Shown here: piece by piece, positions 45,809 to 53,583 of the stretch
Position numbering within the stretch: the stretch's first letter is position 1
How the letters are laid out: each line of letters opens with the position of its first letter
From: Floccifex porci
GTDB taxonomy: Bacteria; Bacillota_I; Bacilli_A; Erysipelotrichales; Erysipelotrichaceae
Length of the DNA stretch: 64,000 nucleotides
Reading direction: 5' to 3'
Assembly: GCF_009696175.1 (NCBI RefSeq)
Contig: NZ_VUMM01000001.1
Location: 62,001-126,000 of the forward strand
The notes under the pieces: model-generated
Seen by the model: only the letters and a program-made list of their open reading frames with translations
Told to the model about the DNA's origin: nothing
Databases searched by the model: none
Position numbers and translations under genes: made by a program

Positions 45809-46015
45809 TTAATCTTCTAGTGTAAATCCAAGCAGTTCATCAATAGATATCTTATATAGTCTAGCTAATTCAATAACATATTCAACTTTCATATGTCGGT
45901 CACCATTTTCAAGGTAGCTGTAATGTCTTTGGCTTATGCCAAGGTGTTCAGCTACCTTTTTTTGCGTCAATTTGTGTTCTTTTCTTATTTTGTATATATA
46001 TTTTAAATAGTTCAT
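45809..46015 (-). CDS. XRE-family transcriptional regulator
   Basis: A compact regulator of 68 residues if started at ATG 46015 (MNYLKYIYKIRKEHKL); an upstream in-frame ATG at 46066 would add 17 hydrophobic residues unlike an HTH protein. The Cro/C1 HTH reads LTQKKVAEHLGISQRHYSYLE, ending ARLYKISIDELLG. No ribosome binding site precedes either start; a TATACA box 8 bases before ATG 46015 would allow a leaderless message. It is divergent from the methylase-fusion gene, and two palindromes flank that promoter, so it is probably the controller (C-protein-like) of that module and of itself. Confidence 0.8.
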   Translation of the reverse strand: MNYLKYIYKIRKEHKLTQKKVAEHLGISQRHYSYLENGDRHMKVEYVIELARLYKISIDELLGFTLED

Positions 46016-46106
46016 AAGCTTAATGTATAAAAAATGCGAAATACTTCGAAATAGAGCAAAGGGCATTAAAACTTAATATTTAAACACATAATGAAAAAAA
46101 ATAAAA

Positions 46107-46124
46107 ATGGTTATAAATAACCAT
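46107..46124 (+). promoter_or_regulatory. Operator palindrome 1
   Basis: ATGGTTATAAATAACCAT is a perfect inverted repeat ending on the first base of the -35 box. It shares TGGTTAT-NN-ATAACCA with operator 2. Confidence 0.75.
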
Positions 46125-46151
46125 TGACAACACATAAATCACGTATATAAT
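46124..46151 (+). promoter_or_regulatory. Consensus promoter of the HsdM/HsdS-fusion gene
   Basis: Perfect TTGACA (46124-46129) and perfect TATAAT (46146-46151) with 16-base spacing; a second overlapping TATAAT is at 46151-46156. A promoter this strong, bracketed by two palindromes, implies tight repression. Confidence 0.85.
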
Positions 46152-46163
46152 ATAATTATCAAA

Positions 46164-46179
46164 TGGTTATCGATAACCA
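46164..46179 (+). promoter_or_regulatory. Operator palindrome 2
   Basis: TGGTTATCGATAACCA is a perfect inverted repeat just downstream of the predicted transcription start and before the GGAGG of the fusion gene. It differs from operator 1 only at the two central bases, so both are probably bound by the same dimeric protein. Confidence 0.75.
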
Positions 46180-46192
46180 AATCGGAGGTAGT

Positions 46193-47917
46193 ATGCTATA
46201 TAGAACGTATGATGAATTAACAGAAAAGGAACGTATGGAATTACGTTCTCTAAGAAATCAAGTTTCTTTTTGCTTAAAAGGTGAAGAAAAGAAAAATAGA
46301 GTTGCAATCCATTTGGCTTTATATCTTATGTATAAATATGGGAATACAAATGATTGTGTATCATATAAAGAAATCTTTGATGAAGAAAACTATGATATCA
46401 AAGCTATTTTAGATGAATATTTTAATGAGAACATCTGGAATGAGTTATGTAGTAGAGGCAATCAGTTTAGTGCTGAAGCTTTCTTTAATGCTTCATTCAT
46501 GCCAGAAGATTATGATCCAATGAATGGTAACTTTAATACACCATCTTCGATTATAAAATTAGCTAATAGAATTCTTTCTGTGGAAGATGGAGAAACAGTA
46601 GCAGAATTCTGCTGTAATAAAGGGGATTTTTTAATTAGTAATTGTTTTGCAGAAAAGAAGTGTAAGTATATTGGTTATGACTTATCTACAGAGTCATGTG
46701 CTATTGCGAAGATTAAATCAGCATTACTTGATCATAGTTTTAAAATTGTTCAAAAAAATGTTCTAGACCTAGATTTTGAATTTGAACATGATAAAGTTTT
46801 CTCTGATTTTCCATTAGGATTCAGGCTAAACAAATATAACAAAGATAATATGATAACTGAATACAACAAGTTATTTGGAACTGATTTTACAAACATGTCG
46901 GATAGTTGGTTATTTGTATTATCAGTATTAAGTACTTTATCTAAAAAAGGGCGTGCAGCTTGTATCATGGTAAATGGACCTTTGTCAAATGCAATTGATA
47001 ATAAAATTAGAGAATTTTTAATAAAGAATAATTACATTGAAGCAATTGTAGCACTTCCTGCTATGATGTTTGACTATACTGGTATTTCAAGCGCATTGAT
47101 TGTTTTGAATAAATATAAAAGCGATGAAAAGGTGAAATTTGTAGATGCTTCTAAGTTGTATGTAAAAGGAAGACGTCAAAATGTATTTAGTAAGGAAAAC
47201 GTTGATGAGATAATCAATATCTACGAAAACGAATCTCAATACAGTAAGTTCATTGAATATGAAAGACTAGTCGAAGAAAATTATTCGTTGAATATAAAAA
47301 GATATTTAAAAGAAGAAGTTAAATTTGAGAATCTAACAAAAATTGATGATGTTTTAATCTCAGTAAGACGTGGTGCAACATATTCAGCTGCGCAATTAGA
47401 TCAAATTAGTTCTACTGAAGAAACAAAATATCAATATTTGATGTTAGGGAATATAAAAAATGGAATGATAGATGATAATTTACCATACATTACAGAAATC
47501 AATAAAAAATATGAAAAGTTCTGCTTGAATCATCACAATATTGTTATTTCAAAAAATGGGAAACCTTTTAAAGTTGCTGTAGTTGAAAATTTAGATGAGC
47601 GAAAAATACTTGCAAATGGGAATTTGTACATTCTTGAATTAGATGAAGAAAAAATTAACCCGTATTATCTAAAAGCATATTTTGAGAGTGAATATGGTAG
47701 TGCAGCATTGAATGCAATTGCAATTGGTTCTACGATTCCAAATATTCCATTAAAAGATTTGAAAGAATTGAAAATACCGTGTCCAGCATTGGAAGAACAG
47801 GAAAAGATTGCTTTAAAATACGCAGCACTAGAAGACGAAATCAGAATGTTAAATATAAAATTAGAAAGAGCATATAGTAAACTTAAGGAAGTTTTTATTT
47901 CAGAAAGTGAGGACTAG
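46193..47917 (+). CDS. HsdM-HsdS-like fusion (N6-adenine methylase fold plus half specificity domain), degenerate catalytic motifs
   Basis: A 574-residue protein. Residues about 100-330 have the type I N6-methylase fold and align by eye with HsdM: EFCCNKGDF (138-146) is where DPACGSGG should be, IGYDLSTESCAIAKIKSAL matches the next strand and helix, and the catalytic (N/D)PP(F/Y) motif reads DFPL (205-208). Both SAM loop and catalytic motif are degenerate, so methylation is doubtful. Residues about 380-574 are one HsdS-type target-recognition domain plus helix (TKIDDVLISVRRGATYS, then IPLKDLKELKIPCPALEEQEKIA). The start is ATG 46193 after GGAGG. It is driven by an operator-flanked promoter divergent from an XRE gene and coupled to the next gene. 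Confidence 0.75.
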   Translation: MLYRTYDELTEKERMELRSLRNQVSFCLKGEEKKNRVAIHLALYLMYKYGNTNDCVSYKEIFDEENYDIKAILDEYFNENIWNELCSRGNQFSAEAFFNASFMPEDYDPMNGNFNTPSSIIKLANRILSVEDGETVAEFCCNKGDFLISNCFAEKKCKYIGYDLSTESCAIAKIKSALLDHSFKIVQKNVLDLDFEFEHDKVFSDFPLGFRLNKYNKDNMITEYNKLFGTDFTNMSDSWLFVLSVLSTLSKKGRAACIMVNGPLSNAIDNKIREFLIKNNYIEAIVALPAMMFDYTGISSALIVLNKYKSDEKVKFVDASKLYVKGRRQNVFSKENVDEIINIYENESQYSKFIEYERLVEENYSLNIKRYLKEEVKFENLTKIDDVLISVRRGATYSAAQLDQISSTEETKYQYLMLGNIKNGMIDDNLPYITEINKKYEKFCLNHHNIVISKNGKPFKVAVVENLDERKILANGNLYILELDEEKINPYYLKAYFESEYGSAALNAIAIGSTIPNIPLKDLKELKIPCPALEEQEKIALKYAALEDEIRMLNIKLERAYSKLKEVFISESED

Positions 47918-47920
47918 ATT

Positions 47921-48448
47921 TTGTTAAACACATTAGAATTGCTGAATTTAGAAGAAAAACTATTAGTAGAATTCAATGAAAACATGACAGGAATTCTTTC
48001 CTTACTAAATAGAAAAGGCCAATTATTTGAATTTCTTGAAATGATAGGACTTGCAGGACTTATCTCTTCACAACCAATATATAGTCCATATAAAACTGGG
48101 AAAATTGTTGTAGTTGGAGGTAGTGAAGTAAAAGAGAGTGTATTTGCAGCTGTTGCGAAAGGACTAGGTATTAGCAAAGAACGTTTTGAATTTTGTCTGG
48201 ACTATGAAAGTGCTCAAAAATACAACTATAAAAAAATGCAATATAATCCAAATTATAGTCTTGTTATATTCGGACCGATTGGTCATTCGGGATATGAAAA
48301 AGGTAATTATGGGAGTGTGATTTCTGCTTTAGAAAATAAAGAAGGATATCCACCAATTTTAAAATCGGGAAAAAATGAATTGAAATTAACGAAATCCGGA
48401 TTCAAAGAATGTTTACTAAATGCTATTGAAAAAGGATATATCTCATAA
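47921..48448 (+). CDS. Unrecognised 175-residue partner of the HsdM-HsdS-like fusion
   Basis: A 175-residue protein starting at TTG 47921, three bases after the fusion gene, with GTGAGGA upstream. The N-terminal part is helical (about 1-55). A compact alpha/beta domain follows: a glycine-rich strand-loop KIVVVGGSEVKESVFAAVAKGLG (about 61-83), a DYESAQKYNYKKM segment and a second strand with SLVIFGPIGHSG (about 111-122), then a short C-terminal helix. The fold looks Rossmann-like, but I do not recognise the family. Tight coupling implies the two proteins act together. No nuclease motif is evident. Confidence 0.7.
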   Translation: MLNTLELLNLEEKLLVEFNENMTGILSLLNRKGQLFEFLEMIGLAGLISSQPIYSPYKTGKIVVVGGSEVKESVFAAVAKGLGISKERFEFCLDYESAQKYNYKKMQYNPNYSLVIFGPIGHSGYEKGNYGSVISALENKEGYPPILKSGKNELKLTKSGFKECLLNAIEKGYIS

Positions 48449-48560
48449 ATTTGTTTCCAAAATATGAGAGACACATATTAAGTCACAATCAGTTAAGATT
48501 CGAGTAATAAAATAGAGTATAATATCATTAACTTGAATTCATGAAAAAGGAGAATTAAAT

Positions 48561-50069
48561 ATGCCAGAAAAAACAAATGCAAACATTGGATTTGAAAAGC
48601 AAATTTGGGATGCTGCATGTGTCTTATGGGGACATATTCCAGCTGCCGAATATAGAAAAGTAATCATAGGACTAATCTTCTTAAAATATATAAGTACTGC
48701 TTTTGAAAGAAGATATAACGAATTAGTACAAGAAGGCGATGGATTTGAAGATGACAGAGATGCATATGAAATGGAAAATGTTTTCTTTGTACCAGAAGAA
48801 GCTAGATGGAATACTATTGCTGAAGCTGCACATACACCAGAAATTGGTATTGTAATTGACAAAGCAATGAGATCAATCGAAGAAGAAAACAAAGTATTGA
48901 AGAATGTATTGCCAAAGAATTATGCTTCTCCAGACCTAGATAAAACAGTTTTAGGAGATGTAGTTGATATTTTTACTAATAATATTGATATGGATGATAC
49001 TGATGATAGTAAAGATTTATTAGGTAGAACATATGAATATTGCATTCAACAATTTGCTGAAAAAGAAGGTGTAGGTGGAGGAGAATTCTACACACCATCT
49101 AGTATTGTAAAAACATTAGTTGAAATACTAAAACCTTTTGCCAACTGTAGAGTATACGACCCAGCTTGTGGATCAGGTGGGATGTTTGTTCAAAGTGAGA
49201 AATTTATTCGTGCTCATAGTGGTAAAAGAGATCAAATCTCTGTATATGGTCAAGAAGCAAATGCGGATACATGGAAAATGGCTAAAATCAATATGGCTAT
49301 TAGAGGTATAGATGCAAACTTTGGACCATATCAAGCAGATACATTTACTAATGATTTACATCCTCAATTAAAAGCTGACTTTATTTTAGCTAATCCACCA
49401 TTTAACTATCATCCTTGGAACCAAGAAAAGTTAACAGATGATGTTAGATGGAAGTATGGTTTACCACCTGCTGGTAATGCCAACTATGCTTGGATTCAAC
49501 ATATGATTCATCACTTAGCACCAAATGGGAAAATTGGGTTAGTTTTAGCAAATGGTGCTTTATCAACTCAAACATCTGGTGAAGGTGATATCAGAAAGAA
49601 TATTATCGAAGCAGACTTAGTTGAAGGAATCGTAGCAATGCCTACACAATTATTCTATAGTGTTACAATTCCAGTAACATTATGGTTTATTTCTAAAAAT
49701 AAAAAACAAAAAGGTAAAACTGTATTTATCGATGCTCGTAAAATGGGACATATGGTGGATAGAAAACATAGAGATTTTACTGATGAAGATATTAAGAAAA
49801 TAGCAGATACATTTGAAGCTTTCCAAAATGGAACAATGGAAGAAGTTAAAGGTTTCTGTGCTATTGCTGATTTAGAAGAAATAAAAAAACAAGATTATAT
49901 TCTTACTCCAGGTAGATATGTGGGTATCGAAGAACAAGAAGTTGACGGTGAACCTTTCGAAGAAAAAATGACAAGATTAACATCTGAATTATCTGATTTG
50001 TTTATGAAATCTCATGAATTAGAAGAAGAAATTCGTGAGAAATTAGGAGCAATTGGGTATGAAATATAA
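48561..50069 (+). CDS. hsdM: Type I restriction-modification methylase subunit HsdM
   Basis: A 502-residue HsdM with intact catalytic motifs: the SAM site DPACGSGGMFV begins at residue 200 and NPPF at residue 278. The N-terminal helical HsdM domain starts NANIGFEKQIWDAACVLWG. It N6-methylates adenine in the bipartite target defined by HsdS and is needed for restriction with HsdR. AAAGGAG precedes the ATG and TATAAT lies at 48518-48523. Its end overlaps hsdS by 11 bases. Gln codons are nearly all CAA, unlike the CAG-rich core genes. Confidence 0.96.
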   Translation: MPEKTNANIGFEKQIWDAACVLWGHIPAAEYRKVIIGLIFLKYISTAFERRYNELVQEGDGFEDDRDAYEMENVFFVPEEARWNTIAEAAHTPEIGIVIDKAMRSIEEENKVLKNVLPKNYASPDLDKTVLGDVVDIFTNNIDMDDTDDSKDLLGRTYEYCIQQFAEKEGVGGGEFYTPSSIVKTLVEILKPFANCRVYDPACGSGGMFVQSEKFIRAHSGKRDQISVYGQEANADTWKMAKINMAIRGIDANFGPYQADTFTNDLHPQLKADFILANPPFNYHPWNQEKLTDDVRWKYGLPPAGNANYAWIQHMIHHLAPNGKIGLVLANGALSTQTSGEGDIRKNIIEADLVEGIVAMPTQLFYSVTIPVTLWFISKNKKQKGKTVFIDARKMGHMVDRKHRDFTDEDIKKIADTFEAFQNGTMEEVKGFCAIADLEEIKKQDYILTPGRYVGIEEQEVDGEPFEEKMTRLTSELSDLFMKSHELEEEIREKLGAIGYEI

Positions 50070-50559
50070 GTTATCTGACATTTGTGATATTACAATGGGA
50101 CAGTCACCAAAATCTCAATATTATAATAACAATGGAGTAGGAATGCCGTTTTTACAAGGAAATAGAACTTTTGGTTTTAAATATCCGACTTTTGATACAT
50201 ATACTACTCTTACTACAAAGATAGCTAAGCCTGGTGATGTAATTATGAGCGTAAGAGCTCCTGTGGGAGATTTAAATATTACTCCTATTGAAATGTGCCT
50301 TGGCAGAGGTGTTTGTTCGCTTAGAATGAAAAATGGAAATCAGGAATTCTTATACTATTTAATGAAATACTATATTCCACAATTAATTAATAAAGAAAGC
50401 GGAACAGTTTTTGGGTCTGTTAATAGAAACGATATTAGTGGATTGGAAGTTGAGATTCCTAATGATAACCAAATTCAACAAAAAATTGCTAGATATTTGA
50501 CTGTTATTGATCAAAAAATAGAGTTAAATAATCAAATAAACAATAATTTAGCATATTAG
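50059..50559 (+). CDS. hsdS: HsdS specificity subunit, half-length (first target-recognition domain only)
   Basis: A 166-residue N-terminal half of HsdS: one TRD (KLSDICDITMGQSPKSQYY through EVEIPNDNQIQQKIARYL) and the first conserved spacer helix, ending LNNQINNNLAY at a TAG. A normal HsdS is about 400 residues with two TRDs. The break falls exactly in a 15-bp sequence (50536-50550) that recurs inverted at 51210-51224, where an opposite-strand 3' half begins. Inverting 50536-51224 would restore a full-length gene reading INNNLFEQIQAIYRH. So this looks like the off or half-subunit phase of a switch, not simple decay. Confidence 0.9.
   Translation: MKYKLSDICDITMGQSPKSQYYNNNGVGMPFLQGNRTFGFKYPTFDTYTTLTTKIAKPGDVIMSVRAPVGDLNITPIEMCLGRGVCSLRMKNGNQEFLYYLMKYYIPQLINKESGTVFGSVNRNDISGLEVEIPNDNQIQQKIARYLTVIDQKIELNNQINNNLAY
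50536..50550 (+). repeat. hsdS recombination site A
   Basis: ATAAACAATAATTTA, encoding INNNL at the end of the first half-hsdS. The match with site D extends to 18 bases (50536-50553). Confidence 0.85.
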
Positions 50560-51209
50560 ATATCTAATTCTGAGACATCAATTTCGCCAGACATTAACTT
50601 AGGTAAAAGAGCATCTCTGATTGAAGATAGCTTTTCGATTTCATGTTGATTCTCCTTGATCTTATCGAAAATTGGCTTAGCGATATTGTGAAACTGTTTT
50701 AGCTCACTATCAGTAGGTATTATAAACGGCATACCTTTAATGATTTTAGAATTTACAGCTGTAGCTATAGATGAAGTACTGCCCATAGTTTGGTAATTAA
50801 AAGATTTAAGATAACAGTATAAGTATTCTGTAATTTCTTTTTTGTCTGTTTTGAAATGAGCAATAGCTTCATTTGTCGCCATTTCACCATCGGTAATTGC
50901 TACACGACCGACTGTTAATTTAAAGCTTAACAACACTGTGTTATTTGGTACGATCTTTATATTGTGTCGGCTAGTAGCTTCTTTTGTTAATTGTTCTGAG
51001 CTACTATTAATATATAATCCACAATTACCCATATCAGAAATAGATACCCAAGTTATATCATTAGGATTATTGCTGAACCAATGTTGTTCTTTTCTTGGTG
51101 GTGTTTTACCAATAGAAACCTTAAAATATTCATCAGCACGACAAGTTATACGTGAATCATTATAAAAATCAACAAAACTATGACGATAAATAGCTTGTAT
51201 TTGTTCAAA
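50556..51209 (-). CDS. Silent hsdS 3'-half cassette (second target-recognition domain)
   Basis: On the minus strand a frame with no proper start runs from recombination site B to TAA at 50556-50558. It continues the INNNL encoded by the repeat as FEQIQAIYRHSF and carries a TRD (FKVSIGKTPPRKEQHWF, later MGSTSSIATAVNSKIIKGM) and the usual HsdS ending LLPKLMSGEIDVSELDI. Only an internal ATG at 51032 is available, too far in to give a full domain. The stop codon overlaps that of the plus-strand half-hsdS. It is a stored C-terminal half expected to be expressed after inversion. Confidence 0.88.
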   Translation of the reverse strand, partial: FEQIQAIYRHSFVDFYNDSRITCRADEYFKVSIGKTPPRKEQHWFSNNPNDITWVSISDMGNCGLYINSSSEQLTKEATSRHNIKIVPNNTVLLSFKLTVGRVAITDGEMATNEAIAHFKTDKKEITEYLYCYLKSFNYQTMGSTSSIATAVNSKIIKGMPFIIPTDSELKQFHNIAKPIFDKIKENQHEIEKLSSIRDALLPKLMSGEIDVSELDI

Positions 51210-51224
51210 TAAATTATTGTTTAT
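51210..51224 (-). repeat. hsdS recombination site B
   Basis: The same 15-bp core as site A in inverted orientation, at the 5' end of the silent cassette. Confidence 0.85.
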
Positions 51225-51238
51225 ATTAATAACTTCTA

Positions 51239-51275
51239 CCAGTGGCAGAAGTTTATTAAAAAGGAGAAGCCACTG
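51239..51275 (+). promoter_or_regulatory. Hairpin in the recombinase leader
   Basis: CAGTGGC (51239-51245) can pair with GCCACTG (51269-51275). An alternative smaller hairpin CTTCTACCA/TGGCAGAAG (about 51233-51250) shares its left arm. Competing structures upstream of the recombinase gene could modulate its expression. By-eye only. Confidence 0.3.
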
Positions 51276-51310
51276 AAAAAGTAATTCTCTCTGTACTATA
51301 GGAGGATTAC

Positions 51311-52300
51311 ATGAAAGAAAAATTAATTATTAGTATTATGCAAGGTATGTTAAGTTCCTTGGATAATAAACAATTAGATATGTTAAGAGAAGTTTTAACA
51401 ACATCTCTTGAAAAATATGATGTTGTTGAGAATAATTCTCACGCAAATAGTGATTTAACAAATTCTGATATTTTAAATGCATTTATCAATGCAAAAAGAA
51501 TAGAAGGTTGTTCTGAAAAGTCTTTAAACTACTACGAAGCGACAATCAACAAAATGTTATTAAATATTAATAAAGAGTTGTTACATATAACAACAGATGA
51601 TCTTAGAGAATATTTAATGACATACCAAAATGAGAAGAAACTAAGCAAAGTTACAGTAGATAATGTTCGTAGAATCTTATCTAGTTTCTTTTCTTGGCTT
51701 GAAACTGAAGATTATATTATTAAAAGTCCTATTAGAAGAATTCATAAGATTAAAACTAGTAAAACTGTTAAAGAAACTTTTACTGATGAAGATCTCGAAA
51801 AGATGCGTGATAACTGTGAAGAATTAAGAAATCTCGCGATTATTGATTTATTGGCTTCAACAGGTATGCGTGTGGGCGAAATGGTATTGTTAAATAGGAA
51901 TGATATAGATTTTAATGAGCGAGAATGCATTGTTTTAGGTAAAGGTGATAAAGAACGTATTGTATATTTTGATGCTCAATCAAAATTACATTTAAAACAG
52001 TATCTTGAATCTAGAAATGATAACAATGAGGCATTATTCGTAAGTTTAAGAGAACCACATAACCGTTTAAATATTGGTGGTGTAGAAGTAATGCTTCGTA
52101 ATATAGGACATGAACTCAATATACATAAAGTTCATCCTCATAAGTTTAGAAGAACATTAGCCACTATGGCTATTGATAAAGGGATGCCTATAGAGCAGTT
52201 GCAGCATCTGTTAGGTCATCAAAAGATAGATACAACATTGCAATACGCAATGGTAAAGCAAAGTAATGTGAAAATAGCACATAAGAAGTATATAAGTTAG
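51311..52300 (+). CDS. Tyrosine site-specific recombinase (XerC/D type)
   Basis: A 329-residue tyrosine recombinase. The N-terminal SAM-like DNA-binding domain is at about 50-140. Catalytic residues are all present: Arg187 (STGMRVGEM), His277/Arg280 (HPHKFRR), His303 (LLGHQ) and Tyr312. The extra N-terminal 50 residues are helical. TATAGGAGG precedes the ATG. It lies between the silent hsdS cassette and the intact hsdS, the usual place for the invertase of phase-variable type I systems (PsrA-like in other Firmicutes). It should act on the four 15-bp sites around it. Confidence 0.93.
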   Translation: MKEKLIISIMQGMLSSLDNKQLDMLREVLTTSLEKYDVVENNSHANSDLTNSDILNAFINAKRIEGCSEKSLNYYEATINKMLLNINKELLHITTDDLREYLMTYQNEKKLSKVTVDNVRRILSSFFSWLETEDYIIKSPIRRIHKIKTSKTVKETFTDEDLEKMRDNCEELRNLAIIDLLASTGMRVGEMVLLNRNDIDFNERECIVLGKGDKERIVYFDAQSKLHLKQYLESRNDNNEALFVSLREPHNRLNIGGVEVMLRNIGHELNIHKVHPHKFRRTLATMAIDKGMPIEQLQHLLGHQKIDTTLQYAMVKQSNVKIAHKKYIS

Positions 52301-52311
52301 GAGTGAATAAA

Positions 52312-53496
52312 ATGGAATTGAAAAAAACAACTTTAGGAGAGTTATCAGTAGACAATAAAGGATATTATGGTATAGCAGCTTCAGCGGTTGATTACTCTGA
52401 AGACTTATATACTTACCTTAGAATAACAGACATTAATGATGATGGAACAATTAATTTTGATGGTTTAAAATCTGTTGATGATGATAAGGCTTCGCAATAT
52501 TTACTTAAACCAAACGATATAGTTTTTGCAAGAACAGGTGCAAGTACAGGTAGAAATTATTTTTACGATGGATCAGATGGGACTTTTGTATATGCTGGTT
52601 TTTTAATAAAATTCAGCATAGACCCAACTAAAGTGAATCCAAAGTTTATTAAGTATTTTTGCCTTTCAGATAAATATAGAGGATGGATTCAATCTTTCAC
52701 AACAGGAAGTACAAGGGGAAATATAAACGCGAAGACATTAGGTGATATGGTTGTAGAAATACCTCCAAAAGAACAACAAGATAAGATGGTTGAAATTTTG
52801 TCTATAATCGACGAAAAAATTAAACTTAATAATAGAATAAACAATAATTTAGAGCAACAAGCCCGTGCTATTTATCAGAATCTGTTTGAAAATATAGATT
52901 CATTACCTACGGGATGGAAAAAGGTATCATTGGGCGAAGTTGCAAATATCAGTAACAAAAGTTTTAATCCATTAAAAGAACCTGAAACGTTACTTGAACA
53001 TTACAGCATTCCTGCATATGATGACACGAAGTTTCCGGTATTTGAATTTTCATCAGAAATCAAGAGCAATAAATTCATCATTGATGATTCATGCTTTATG
53101 ATTTCAAAACTCAATCCTACGACTAAAAGGGTTTGGAGGCCATATTGTATAACAGACAATGCCGTGTGTTCAACAGAATTTATTGTATATAAAGCCAAAG
53201 AAGAATCTATGACAGATTACCTATATTCTGTTATTAATAGTGATACTTTCTCCAATTTTATGTGTAGTCATGTGACTGGATCCACAGGCAGCCGACAGAG
53301 AACCACGCCAAAAGACACTTTGTTTTTTGAAGTCATTATACCTACTGAAGAAGAACTGAATACATTTCAAAGTACTGTTGCACCTATATATGCCCAAATG
53401 CGCTTTATTGCCATCGAAAACAGTAAATTGAAAGAAATCAGGGATATTCTTCTGCCAAAACTAATGTCTGGCGAGATTGACGTTTCGAATATTTAA
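52312..53496 (+). CDS. hsdS: HsdS specificity subunit, full length
   Basis: A 394-residue HsdS with two TRDs and two spacer helices. TRD1 starts KKTTLGELSVDNKGYYG and ends at DEKIKLNNRINNNLEQQ, whose INNNL is encoded by recombination site C. TRD2 starts KKVSLGEVANISNKSF and ends LLPKLMSGEIDVSNI. ATG 52312 follows TTAGGAG. It is downstream of the recombinase on the same strand. The second half has visibly different composition (more GC, codons such as CGC, GCC, ACG), which suggests separate ancestry. It is currently the only complete specificity gene of the locus. Confidence 0.94.
   Translation: MELKKTTLGELSVDNKGYYGIAASAVDYSEDLYTYLRITDINDDGTINFDGLKSVDDDKASQYLLKPNDIVFARTGASTGRNYFYDGSDGTFVYAGFLIKFSIDPTKVNPKFIKYFCLSDKYRGWIQSFTTGSTRGNINAKTLGDMVVEIPPKEQQDKMVEILSIIDEKIKLNNRINNNLEQQARAIYQNLFENIDSLPTGWKKVSLGEVANISNKSFNPLKEPETLLEHYSIPAYDDTKFPVFEFSSEIKSNKFIIDDSCFMISKLNPTTKRVWRPYCITDNAVCSTEFIVYKAKEESMTDYLYSVINSDTFSNFMCSHVTGSTGSRQRTTPKDTLFFEVIIPTEEELNTFQSTVAPIYAQMRFIAIENSKLKEIRDILLPKLMSGEIDVSNI
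52837..52851 (+). repeat. hsdS recombination site C
   Basis: The 15-bp core in direct orientation, at the junction of the two halves of the full-length hsdS. Confidence 0.85.
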
Positions 53497-53501
53497 GCTG
53501 C

Positions 53502-53516
53502 TAAATTATTGTTTAT
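53502..53516 (-). repeat. hsdS recombination site D
   Basis: The 15-bp core in inverted orientation, 5 bases after the full-length hsdS stop. Its flank (to 53499) matches site A, and joining it to the first half would end the protein as INNNLAA, a truncation like that now present at site A. Confidence 0.85.
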
Positions 53517-53583
53517 GAGGCTGATTTAGTTGAATATATGAAAAACATAAAAATGATTAACATTCTATTGGAGGTGTAAAATA

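Noticed and set aside
44664-46100. Attachment-site direct repeats at the island edges
   Set aside because: No matching repeat between the left edge and 59.26-59.5 kb was found by eye, and no tRNA gene is at either edge; the tyrosine recombinase fits hsdS inversion better than island integration.
46163-46192. In-frame ATG 30 bases upstream of the HsdM/HsdS-fusion start
   Set aside because: It lies before operator 2 at the predicted transcription start and lacks a ribosome binding site; ATG 46193 follows GGAGG.
50938-51165. Plus-strand frame of 75 codons opposite the silent hsdS cassette
   Set aside because: The minus strand carries the HsdS homology; this is its shadow.
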